Source of the DNA: Oscheius onirici
Taxonomy: Eukaryota > Nematoda > Chromadorea > Rhabditida > Rhabditidae
Direction of reading: 5' to 3'
Length of the DNA stretch: 64,000 nucleotides
Assembly (NCBI GenBank): GCA_932521025.1
Contig: OW051468.1
Coordinates: 5,022,064-5,086,063, forward strand
Shown: piece after piece, positions 1-12,500 of the stretch
Layout of the letters: each line of letters begins with the position of its first letter
Numbering within the stretch: position 1 is the stretch's first letter
Translations under genes and position numbers: made by a program
Notes under the pieces: model-generated
What the model saw: the letters and a program-made list of their open reading frames with translations, nothing else
Told to the model about the DNA's origin: nothing
Databases searched by the model: none

Positions 1-206
1 TTCTAGTCTCGATTTTGGTGACTATCCCGGGTGGAGTGTGAGTAGAATTTCTAGGAAAACTAAAGCCGTCGGAAGGGATGACTGAAATAGTATCGATTTC
101 CTCAGATCACTTACCATTCAATGACGGCGATCCGATGGTTATTGCCGAAGAAGTCCGTCTTCCCGATGGCAAATCTATGCCAAGAGTGGAAGGACGTGTA
201 TCATAG
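1..206 (+). CDS. 3' end of an unrecognised gene (partial)
   Basis: The best reading has an exon near position 6-35 encoding DFGDYPGW. It is spliced with a GT donor (about 36) and a TTTCCTCAG acceptor (ending about 108) to a terminal exon reading HLPFNDGDPMV... and ending in VEGRVS before a TAG at 204-206. The splice phases agree (one base plus AT gives Asn). The rest of the gene lies to the left of the window. I do not recognise the family. The stop is only about 370 bp before the midasin ATG on the same strand, so it may be the upstream member of the same operon. Confidence 0.5.
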
Positions 207-573
207 GACATGACCGGATCGTTCGGCCTATATATAGGTTGTTACGACGTTAAGATATTGGAAAAAAGTAAGAATAAGTGCTCGAAAGTGAAGAGAGAAA
301 TTGGTTTTCACGTGATGACAGAGAATTGTGTTTGCTACGCAATTGCGTACAATTTTTATTCGCACGCTACAGTAATTTGCACTTAAAGTTTTGAATTCCT
401 AAAATTTGTAAGGACTAGCCACGTTCAGATTTTTTGTCATCTTTTTGGTCTCGTTCTTCTCATATTTTTCGATAAAATTAACACTCTCTAGCTGGAAGAT
501 TGTTGCAAAAAATATAAAAAAATGGTTTCCTTCTTCCTATTTCGTACCGTTTTCAGCATTATTTTTAACCAAC
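207..573 (+). promoter_or_regulatory. Spacer with trans-splice-type acceptor before midasin
   Basis: Non-coding, A/T-rich sequence between the end of the upstream gene and the midasin ATG. A TTTTCAG at about 550-556 lies 17 nt before the ATG and there is no convincing upstream exon, as expected for spliced-leader addition. Nothing else recognisable was seen. Confidence 0.4.
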
Positions 574-3500
574 ATGGGCTCTAAAAATAAGAAGAATAAA
601 CAGGAACGAACGAAGAAGAGGAAATTGGAGGACGAGCCGCAGAAAGTAGAAATCATTGCTCCAAAGAAGAAGTTTGAGCCCGAAGATCCCACTCCTACAT
701 GCAGCGATGGTATCATTTCAAACTTTACAATATATCTGATGTTTTAGACAAGAAAACGGCAATTTTGCCTACGAGAGAGGCTCTCAGCCATCAGCTCAGC
801 TGCTTCGTCCAACAGAAAGAATTCACCGTAATCGAGGTATTTACCATATTTTCTCAACCTTTAAAGACATTTCTAGGGCCCTATAGGATGTGGTAAATCG
901 TTCCTCGGCACTCATATCGCCGGAAAGTTGGGTTTGAAGCTTCGAACCATGCAGATGGGAGATCAAGTTGACTCGAAAAGCGTATTCGGATCCTATCACT
1001 GCACAGAAGTGGCGGGACAGTTCAAATGGAAGCAATCGAATTTGACGCAGTGGCTAGCCGAGCCCTCTCTCATTTTTTTGGAAGATATCGACATGGCCAA
1101 TTCCGACGTTATCAGCATTTTCAAGGAGATTGCCAAGAGCCGAAGAATTCAGCTTCCAAGTGGCGAAAGTATTCTCTTCCATGAGAAAACACGCATTCTG
1201 TCAACGAGCAGCAAAAAGGGAAAGAAGAATTCGATTCTTGAAAAGATCTGTCGCGTTAGGCTTGACCCCCTTTCGGACAAGGAACTCGAACGACTGGTCA
1301 TACAGGTATTTATTTTTTTTTTTTTAGAATCATATCGTTTTTCAGTCTTACCCTCGTTGTTCGGATCTTCGGAAAACTCTTATCAGCATATTTCGGACAC
1401 TTGAAACAGTGCCGGCTACCGGAAATAGTAGATCCTTGACTTCGAGCGATTTTCTTCGTGCCTGTGCACGTCTCAATCGCTTGCTCGACCATTCTGAGCC
1501 GATGAGTCTCTTCGCAGAGCTCGTAGATGTCTGGGCTCTTTCTGAACTCTCCGAGCGATCTCTTCTTATTTGCGAAAAGGTGAGCTAGCGTGAATGTTTG
1601 GCTAATTTTAGGCATTTCAGATTGCTGCCAGACTGAGCGTCACACCCGACCAAATGACCTCACATTTGAAGATGCGCCAGCCATCGTTCACCCACGACGA
1701 TTATCAGTGCATAATCGGAAGATGTTCTCTCCCACGAACTCCATCTCTAAAAGTTGTTCAACATCACAGACTAGGACATACAAGGTTATATCATCTTTTT
1801 TTCTCTAAACCAAGCGTATTTTCAGAGATGTGCTTCAACTGATGGAGAGGATTGCCGTCTGTGTCAGGGAGAACGAATCGGTTCTTTTGGTCGGAGAGAC
1901 TGGAGTTGGTAAGACGTCTGTTGTTCAAGATCTCGCCTCCAAACTGAATATTACTTTGAAGGTGGTCAATTTGAGTCCAACGTCTGATTCGGATGAACTT
2001 CTTGAAGGGTCCGTTTCGTTCATTTTCGCACCAAATAAAAACTTCCAGTTATAAGCCAACATCTATCGGAAGTCTAATGGAACCGTTTATCAAGTTTTAC
2101 CACGATGTCTTCACTTCCAATCTGAGACCCGACCAGAACAGAAAGTTCCTCGACAGTCTGGAATCTTGCATGAATACCGGCCGCTATCGCGACTATCTCA
2201 CATTGGCCGAAAAGACTGCCGTCAAGGTTCTTTCCGCTGCTAAATCAGACATTGTAAGCGTTGTTTTTGATCTTTAATAACACATTTTTTAGGATCCAAG
2301 GTGGGCTGAAGTTGTTGTAAGGGCAAGAAAGATCCGTGACGGAATCGAAAAGAACGCCGTTCCTTTCGCAATAACAAGAGGAGCCGTCCTGGAAGCCGTT
2401 CAAAATGGACACTGGCTGTTGGTAGACGAAATCAACTTGGCTCCACCGGAATGTCTCGATGCCATCGTTCATGCCATTTCTTCTCCAAATGCTCATCCAA
2501 ACTTTCGACTTTTCGCTTGCATGAATCCGGCAACAGATGCCGGAAAGAGAAGACTGCCTACAAGTGTCAGGACCAGGTATTGTGTTCTCATAATGTTTAA
2601 TAAAAGCCATTTTCTTCAGATTCACCGAATTCTACGTTTCCGAAATGAGTGATCCGTACCAACTTGTGCTTGTCGTAAAAGCCTATCTGCCCTCCATGAA
2701 AGATTTGGCCGTGGAACGTTTGGTGAATTTCTATCTTCAAGCCAAAAAGGACTACCCTTCCAGCTACAGGTATCCATTACTTTTCGTGATATTACAAACA
2801 CTTTTTAAGCTTACGTACCCTTTGTCGGGCTCTTCTTTTCGCAGCAGATGACCGTTTTGGTAGCGAAGAGCGCAACGTTTCTGAAGCAATCAGCATGGCT
2901 TTTTTGACCAATCTGGACTCTGAGGAAAAAAGCAAAATGAAGGCCATGATTCAACAAGTTTTCAAAGTCGCAACTACGGTCCCGATTACACCTCCAGACG
3001 GAGTAAACGACAACCAGAGATTCATCAAAATGGAAGGCTATTGGATCGAATGTGGAACGCTGCTGCCGAAAACGGAAGATAATTATGTGCTGACAAAAAC
3101 CGTCAAAGAAAACCTGGCTGAAATTGCACGAATAATATCGAGTGGAAGGTAAAGGCCAATTCATTTCCTGTCAACTTTCTCATTACCAGGTTCCCTGTTC
3201 TTCTAGAAGGAGAAACGAGTGCTGGAAAGACGGCGATTGTAACATATCTGGGACGAGCCACTGGCAATGAAGTCATTCGAATCAATAACCACGAACATAC
3301 AGATATTCAAGAGTACATGGGATCCTATGTGGCCGGAGAAGAAGGACGACTCGTTTTTGCCGAAGGAGCCCTGGTGAAGGCTGTTCGTAACGGCAGCTGG
3401 GTCATTCTGGACGAACTCAATTTGGCGCCGACTGATGTCATCGAATCACTGAACAGACTTTTGGACGACAATCGCGAGCTCTTCATTCCCGAACTGAACA

Positions 3501-6500
3501 AAACAATCAAGGCACATCCACGATTCCGACTTTTTGCCACTCAAAACCCTGCTGGAACATATTCTGGACGAAAAAGGCTCTCAAGAGCTCTCCTGAGTCG
3601 TTTCGTCGTGCTCAAGTTTCATCATTTGCCCATGGACGAGCTAGCTCATATGGTTTGTTGCCACTTTTTTAAAAATACTATCGAATTTAGGTAGAGAAAC
3701 GCTGTAAAATTCACCTCTCCGCAGCCGAGAAGATGATTGCCGTCCTGGTAGAGTTGAGAAATAAGCGATCGCTCAGTGGGCTGTTTTCGGCCAAAGACGG
3801 TCAGCGGAATCACTAAAATTATCGCAAAAGCTATTTTAGGGCTCATGACCCTGAGAGATGTCTTCCGCTGGGCAAAAAGGCTTTCGGACGATCCTCAGAC
3901 TGACTGGCTCCAATCTCTCGTGGAACATGGCTATTTCCTTCTGGCTGGACGTTGTCGTGACAAGAAAGACGAAACGACCGTTTTGGAGACGCTGGAAAAA
4001 GTTTTGAAGCGAAAAATTGATCCCGAAGCTCTTTTCTCCGTCAGCTCTCCCTATTTTCCGAAGAATACTAACACGAACAAGATTGTCCTCACTTACGGAA
4101 TGAGAAGAATGCTGGTACTAACAGAACAAGTACGTTTTCCCAATAACTGTTTGATGGCCAATAATTGTAGGGATGGAGACACAACGAGGCTATTCTAATG
4201 GTTGGAGAGACTGGAGGTGGAAAGACTAGTTTGGCCGAAACGATGGGAAAGGGACAGCTATTGACTATCAACTGTCATGAACGAACAGAAACTGCGGATC
4301 TTCTTGGCAGATTGAGACCACGAGATGGCGGAGGGTCAGTCAGCTAATTTTTGGGGTTTATGGCAACTATTTTGCAGATTCGAATGGTCAGATGGCGTTG
4401 TAATCACAGCAATGAAAGCCGGCTGTCCTCTTCTGGTCGACGAGATTTCTCTGGCCGAAGATTCCGTTCTCGAACGTCTGAATCCGCTCTTCGAAGAAGA
4501 TCGCTCCCTACTCCTGTCTGATGCCGGCGTTGAAGTCCATGAAGTTCAAGCGCGAGAAGGCTACCAGATGATTGCGACCATGAATCCCGGAGGAGACTAC
4601 GGCAAGAAGGAGCTGTCGAAAGCTTTGCGGAATCGCTTCACAGAAGTCTGGTCTTCGTCGGAATACAAGAAACACGAACTTGTCAGCATTTTTGACAACA
4701 GATTGAAGACGGTCGCAGCTGCCAGCGAGTTTCCAAGACCGACTGAAGCCGCAGAATGTGTTGTCGCGTGGATTGTAAAATTTTTCGGCAAATATTCCCA
4801 CGTCTTTAGGTGTGATTTTGGTAGCCTTTGTGTCAAAGAACATTTTTCAGACATGCTCCTTCCGTCAGAGATATCGTCGCCTGTGCTGATCTTTTCGGCT
4901 CGATGTTGTCAAGCGGACTTTCTGTTCATTCGGCAGTCAAAGAAGCCCTGACTGCTGTCTTTCTGGACGCCTTGGAAAGTCTTCCTACTCGAATGGCCAT
5001 AGATGCTGAAGCTATTATCGAAGATGCTGATCGAATGGTTTTCTCTGGTTATACTATTTAAAAGCCTATTTCAGCTCGTTTCTCTGCTGAAAACGTCAGT
5101 TGCTGTGTCGATCGACAAACGAAAAGTTCAAGTACATCCTGATAGAATATCTGTTGGCTGGATTTCCGTTCCCTATGGCACTATCACGCCGTCAAGTCCA
5201 AGAGCTTTCTCTTTCAAAGCGCCGACATGTGTCACCAACTTCTACCGAATTGCTAGAGGTCTCCTTATCAACAAGCCAATTCTTTTGGAAGGACCTCCAG
5301 GCTGCGGAAAATCGAGTACTGTTATGGCACTGGCTCAATTGACGGGAAATCCCATTACGCGGCTCAATCTCTCCGATCAGACGGTATCTTTAACATCCTT
5401 GAAATTGACCAAGGAACTATTTTAGGACCTATCTGACCTGTTCGGCAGCGATGTGCCCGTCATTGTCGACGATGGCTCAATTTCTTTCCGATGGGAAGAC
5501 GGTCCTGTATTGCGAGCAATTAAACGTGGAGAATGGATTCTGCTCGATGAGATGAACCTGGCCGCCCAATCCGTTCTTGAAGGACTCAACGCCTGCTTCG
5601 ATCACCGCCGAGTCCTCTACATTGCCGAGCTGAATAAGAACTTCGAAATTCCCGCGGGCAGCCAGTGTCGCTTCTTTGCCTGTCAGAATCCGAGAGCACA
5701 AGGAGGAAACAGAAGAGCACTTCCCAAGAGTTTTGTCAACCGATTCACCAACGTTGGTTTTAATTTCTTGTCCCAGTAAATTAGTATTTTTCAGATTTGG
5801 GTAGACGATCTGACCAAAGAAGACATTGTCTTCATTTTGCAAGAAGTTGACGATAAAAAGGTGTTAACACATACTCAGATTCACGCAATGGTAACTTCCT
5901 CTTTCATCTAGTGTCTCGTTCTTATTGAAATCCCAATTTCCAGGTAGAAATCGTATACCGACTATCACAAGACCATCAATTACAAGGAGGACCGTTTACT
6001 TACAATCTTCGCGATCTCCTCCGTTGGCTTCAGTTTTTCTCTGAGGTTTTAAAATCCTTTACCCATAAATTCAATTTTTGAATTTCAGACGCAGAACATG
6101 AGTGCAGCATATCATCTTCTCTTCGTCAGTCGACTTAGAAAAGACGAAGATCGAGAGAAACTTTGCCAGATTTATCAGGAACTCTTTCTGGAACCGTGTA
6201 TTGCTCCTCCAGTCTCCATCTTTACCGATTCCGATAGAGTCATGATTGGAGAGGTTTTAGTCATTCTTTTCAATATAAAAACATTATGTTTAGACTTCAC
6301 TTCCAAGAAATACTGCCTCGGAATTGAGTGAGAATTGTCTCTTTACGAGTCAGACTCCGCTGATGTCAAGACTGGCCAATTGTGTCCGAATGCGTTGGCT
6401 CAGTCTCGTAGTTGGACCTCGAGGATGCGGAAAACGGTCAACAATTGAGAATTTGGCTTCAATTTGTGGTGTCAAGCTCGAGAAAATCAGTCTGACCTCT

Positions 6501-9500
6501 GAGACGGATGCCCTGGAACTCATCGGATCGTATGAACAAGTAAAAAACTATGTTTCGCTTTTATACCAACTCTTGCAGGTGATTGACGAAACTGCCATTG
6601 ATCGAGCCAAGGCCGAAATAACTAACGTGATTCAAGGAAAAATTGACGAGAAAACGATGAAGAAACTCCGCTATGCCGAGGATCTCTTGGAACTTGAAAT
6701 TGTGACGGAAATCGCCTTGAGTCAATTAAAAAATGAACCGTATCTGGTGGAAAAGTGTCGTCAGGAGCTTCAAAGTGCCAGCCGGGCCGACATGCGATTC
6801 AGCTGGATGGACAGTGCTTTCGTCAAGGCCTTTGTCGAAGGACACTGGCTGATTATCGAAAACGTGAACATGTGCAGTGCAGCAGTTCTGGATCGACTTA
6901 ATAGTTGTCTGGAAAATGATGGAAAGCTCGTAATTTCGGAACGACAAGCCAGTTTTGAGCCGTTGGAGCCGCACAAGAACTTTAGGCAAGCTTCAAGTTA
7001 ATTTATCAACTGAATGTTGTTTCAGAGTCTTCCTAACAATGGATCCTCGCGACGGCGAAATTTCACGTGCCATGCGTAACCGAAGCGTCGAGATCTTTGT
7101 CGATTTGGCTTGGAACACCTCAGAGTGCGATTCCACCAGTTTGGCCAGCTTTTCCGGTCAGCCTATTCCCAAACAGGTTCGCAATTTTTCTATCTTTACC
7201 ATTCCAACGAAATTGTAGATTTCGGAAGCGCTTGTTCATTATCCTGCCGAAGTCCAGCTGCAATTCTGTATTCTTCTGAAAGAACTGCGCATCGAGGAAG
7301 CTTGTCGCCAACTGAACATCCACTTTGAAGCTGAAATCGAGTCCGAAAAGGAGCTGATTCTATGTCCAAGACTCTCGGATCTAGACTCGGACCAATACCT
7401 CGAATGGAATCTCCGTCACTGGCATCCAAATGAATCGGATCCAATCAATCGAGCCTTTATAGCAACTCTCTCTGCTTCAACAAAACTACTTGCTCACGAT
7501 GGTTTCCGCGGATCTTTCAACAATCTTGGTATCTTTTATTGCTAAAACTTACAGGATAATACAGGCGGTCGCTTCGCAAGTCGTCTCAGCCATGTCATCA
7601 AAGAACTGACTCCATCAGCTATTCCCATAGACTTTCGTTTTCTCGGAAAGAAGGCCTCACTACCGATTCTTCAAAAGTATAATCGTTTTGGAGCTTTTTA
7701 TATTATTTTAGGCTGGTCGGTTTGACCGTATCCGAGTGGGCTATTATTGCCATGGAGTCGATGAAATGTGCTGATGGCTCAGCGGAACATCTTGGTCGTT
7801 CTTTGTCCAAATGTCAGTTTGTTTTTAACCTTTCTCACTGTTATTTTAGACGAACTTGCGCGCAATCCACTCGCCTTCAAAACGGTTGACAAGATATCTT
7901 ATTTTGCCGACATAGCTCTGACCGTTTTGGGTGAAGGCATTTTCGGGCCGGAATCACGTGTCTTCCTCGTCTGTCTATCTTTTGTTCTCTTTCTGAAGAC
8001 GTTGCGAACGAGTATGACTGATCGAGCGGGCTGTGCTCCAATTTATCTCGCTTTCAACAATCTAGAGGACATGGGAAATCTTCAAGGGTATGTTTTGAAG
8101 CAATATAAAAAGGTCAGAAACATTCCAGTCATGATGCGCTCGTTAAATTTGTCAAAGACATCAAGAAGAATTGGACATCGGAAGCTCACAAGATCTTTGT
8201 CACGACGTATATGAGTCTGTACGAAAAGCATCGTCTCGTCAATGCGTTCGAGACTGAAGACGACTGCAAACGGTTAGACTTCATTGTATGTGCTAAAAGA
8301 CTTTATTTTTAGGCTGCTAACCACTGTTGCTCCATATCAAAACGATGATGAACCTATGGAATTGGATGAAAATGAAGAAGAACCAAAGGATTCGGCCATT
8401 GTGACCAGTTTAAAGCTTGCCCAAAAGGCTGAAATGCTTTTGGCTTCGCTAATTTGTCTCCGAGTGGACGATCGAGATCCAATGTTTGAAAGCCAGAAGG
8501 CTCTCCGTCAACTGCGTTGGACAGCACCAATGTACGAGCGATTCTCCCGAATTGTGGCTCTTCTGAACACTAGCTTTGATGCCGACTGTAAAATCCTCTC
8601 TTTGCCTCAAAAAGGAACCTTCTCGTTCATTTATACGCAATTCTGGAAAACACTCGATTTTGACGTCAACATGAGCTCGCTGACCGTCGAAGATCTCCAG
8701 GATTTGACTCTTACCGCCTTCATCGACAAAATGTGGAGATTAGCAGCTAACGGAACAATGCTGGACGAAAGTTTGAGGTATTTTTCCTTTTTTTCCGCTG
8801 TGAACTTTTTTTTTTAGAAACGAGCTTGTATCCGTACCGAAGACGCTTACATCTTGGTCAACATCAGATTCTGCTGGCTGGAAAGGTCGCATTAAAGCAG
8901 CCGTCGGAATGATGGAAATGGTTCGTTTTTTTCATATTTTTCTCGTCAAAACAAAAAAATTAAGGTTATCCCGCCACACAATACTATTGACCCGATAATC
9001 TACGAGGAGGAGAAAGTCCGATACCTAAAGATGAAGCTCGAGCTTGTTGAACGTCAGCTACAAATTTTGGGCCAGTGGAGACAAGGAATTGCCTGTCAGG
9101 AGGCCGATTGTGATCGCAATTCGACCCATCCCATAATTTCTACTCTTTTAACGACAAGAGCTTCTATTCATGACGAAATTGACCATTGTATCACCAACGA
9201 GACGCCCGTCTACCGACAAAACGCGAATCTGGTCAGAGGCTTATTTTCTTGAAATAATGGCCAATTTTTAGTATACTGACCTCTGCGGAGAAATTTGGTC
9301 GTTCCACGAAGTTGCTGCTGAAGTGACCAGAAAAATGATGCAGTTGGATGAAGGTTCGCTAAAGAATGTCGAAGAAATTCGTCTCCATCACGCACAGCTC
9401 AGCTCATTCATTGTCAGTGCTTCCAGCTTCCGACAGGTATTTTTTAGTTTTACTAGTTCTAAAACAGTCTTTCAGAGCATTCTATCCAAATTCGCCTCGT

Positions 9501-12500
9501 TTGTCGACGTCTCGATGGGATTCCTAATAGCCCTGGAAATTGTTTTAACAGCCGTTCACGAGGTTATTGCCGGACTGGAAGTAGCTGCGAAAGAACAAGA
9601 ACTGCGTGCCTGTGTCTTCCCCATGATCTACCGGCTGAAAAACACTGCGGAAGGAGCAGTCAGCTCGGAAATTCTCACCTGGTCGTGCAGAGACAGTTCT
9701 CCTATGCCTCTTCGTCTAAAAGCAGCCGTCGTCCGACGCCGTCTTCTGGAGAGGACAGACCCAGCCGTTGATCTCGAATGGGCCAGACGAGAATGGCGAA
9801 AATGGTTTGTGATGTATTTTGCAACGGAATTTATTCGATTTTTTTAGGTACGAAAAGAACGTAGCAAAGTCGGCTGAAAAAGACTACATTTACCGCGAAA
9901 AGAGCGAGGAAGAAAAAGACGAACTGGATATTCTTGAATTCTTCGCAGTAGTTACGCAAGAGCAACAAATTCTGCTTCCTGACGATGTCTGTCAGCTTCT
10001 GGACGCCGGAGCAGCCACAAACGATCGCATTCGTCTGCGGGAGAGAAAAGAATGCGAAGCCCGCTATTCGATGGCTCTCACTTGGATTCGTCATCTGCTC
10101 ACAACGATGCACAAGCTTCAGCCGGAATTCAGAAATTCCTCAATCTGTAATTAGATTCAACGTCTTTTAATCCCATAAATTCAGGCTCCGATCTTCTGAT
10201 GGCCAAATGGGTTTCTGAGAGAGAAACGGGCACGGATGGCGATGTCTTGGATGTCTATCGCGGTGCCTCGGTTACCGAATTCCGAAAGGCTGGAAAACTG
10301 CTTGAAAGTCTCGTCGAAAGAACAAACGAAGTTCTCGAGAGATGGCCGGAAGTCGTTACTCTCAAACTTATCCTGGACTGCGTCAAAGTCTTCCTCAGTT
10401 CTCCAATATCCAGTTCTCATGTCAAAATGTCGACTTTGCTCGAAAATGTTCTAGGTAAAATATTTTTTTGTGTTTTAGCTACAGAAACTTTTTTTAGAAC
10501 AATGCGAAGAATGGGAAAAATTTGCCGATCGAGCAAATTCACTTCTGGAACCGTTATCCCCATTGCGAGAGCTTCTTGTTGAATGGAAAAAGATGGAGAT
10601 CCGTTCTTGGTCTCATCTACTCGATCGGACAGAAGGAGATGCTTTTCTCAGCGCCCAATTGGTCGCATTCCCGCTGTTTGACGCTCTTTTCAAAGCTGAA
10701 GGTTTCCTATATATTTTTAAAAACTTACATAATTTTAGACGCCGACTCTCTGGCCAGCATTGTCGCCATGTCAGCTGATTGGCTGCACAACGGAACTCTA
10801 CTCGATTATCCTGCCAGACTGAAAAGTATCAAAACGCTGGCGAAATGGTCTACCATGCTCGAGAAAAATTCTGTCGCGGCTAAACTGATCTCTTTGGCAG
10901 CTCATTTTGAGCAATACGCGCCAATCGTCGAGAAGAGTTTTAAGGAGCAGAGAACGGTGGCCGAACAAAGCCTGAACGACTACATTCGCATCGTCAAATA
11001 CAATGATCTCAACCTGTGGAACATCAAGGCTCAAGCACAAAAAGCCCATGCTCATCTGTTCAAAATTATCAAAAAGTTCAAGGCAAATACGATCACAGAA
11101 GCGTCTGTTCATTTCGATGAACTACTCGATATCGAAAAGTGGACGAATCTGGAAGAGTTGTCTGCCGAAATAGCCGTGGAGAGAAGAGAGCAGAGAATTG
11201 TGAGAAAGGCAAAAGAGCTCGGAGAAACTGTTCTTCTGAAAGGTAATACTCTGTTTTTTTTATATTAAAAAAGCTAATTTCAGTCCAAGAAGCCTGCAAT
11301 CTGACAACGATGCAAGAACTTGCGAAACAGGCAGAAGGTTGTAATGAACAGCTAAGAACGAATATCAACTACGACCAATTCGAGGAAGACGAAGCCAAGG
11401 AAAAGGCTCAGGGTTATGCCCGGAACGGTCGTCAGAGAAATGTTGCCATGTTGATCAAAGAAGCTCAAGCCATCGGTCTCAATGCTCGACGTGCCGTGAC
11501 TTTGAATCAGGAAAAGATCACCCAAGAGTCGATAACCGGAATAGACATCCATAGCGAAAGAGAGCTACTTGTCCGTGCCTGTGCTGGAGGAAGGAACGTC
11601 TGTATCAAGAGGGCGAATCACGTCAATGGACAGCTCAGTGTCTCCACTAGAAAACACTTTTCTGGAGTCATTGGCAAGTTTTACTTCAGTATTATCTTCC
11701 CGATTATTTTCAATTGACATTCCTTTCCTTGCTAATCGTGCCCATTTTCAGAATTCGGAATGAACTGGATGATGAAGTTAAACTCACGTCTTTACAAGTC
11801 GCAAGAAGAACTCCAGAGATTCGTCCAGCTCGTCAAGGCTATTCATTTAGTCCAGAAAAATATCCAGGTATCCAAATTTTTAGACTATTTTTACCATTTT
11901 AGGACTCTTGGACAATTGACAATGAACAACTGACGGACAGAATTGTATTGGCGTCAGAAAAAGCCGGCGACCTTGTTAGTTCCGTTGAATCGATGAAAAT
12001 CCGCATCGACCTGGTTCCTGAGTCAAATGACGTCGATGAGACTCTTTCAAACCATCTACATCCACTTTCTCTGCTGCATTCCAGTCATTCTGAGCTCCCG
12101 GAACTGAAACATAGCTCAAGTCACAGTTTTCAACTTGCACAGTCGATCAGAGACGCCATCCAACGTTTGGAATCTACTCCAGTTGCCGGAATTTTTGATA
12201 GGTAGTACTTTTTTTATATAAGAGAAAATTATACTCTTAGATCCGCCGTAATTGAAGTACAGAATCTAGTGGAATTGGATGGGAAGGATCTCCAAAAGTC
12301 GCTGGAAGATCTTCGAAAATGGTTTCCAAATGAAGTTGAACAGTCGTCAGCTATTTTGAACAAAATAGTCAAAGATTGTCAGGTGATTTATATTTGTTTA
12401 AATTGTTAAAAACTCGTTTCCAGGTGAAAACGATCGATTCCCATGAAAACGAGATTTCGACGGAGCCACTTCTTCTCCTGGTCCAGTCGCTCTATAAAAC

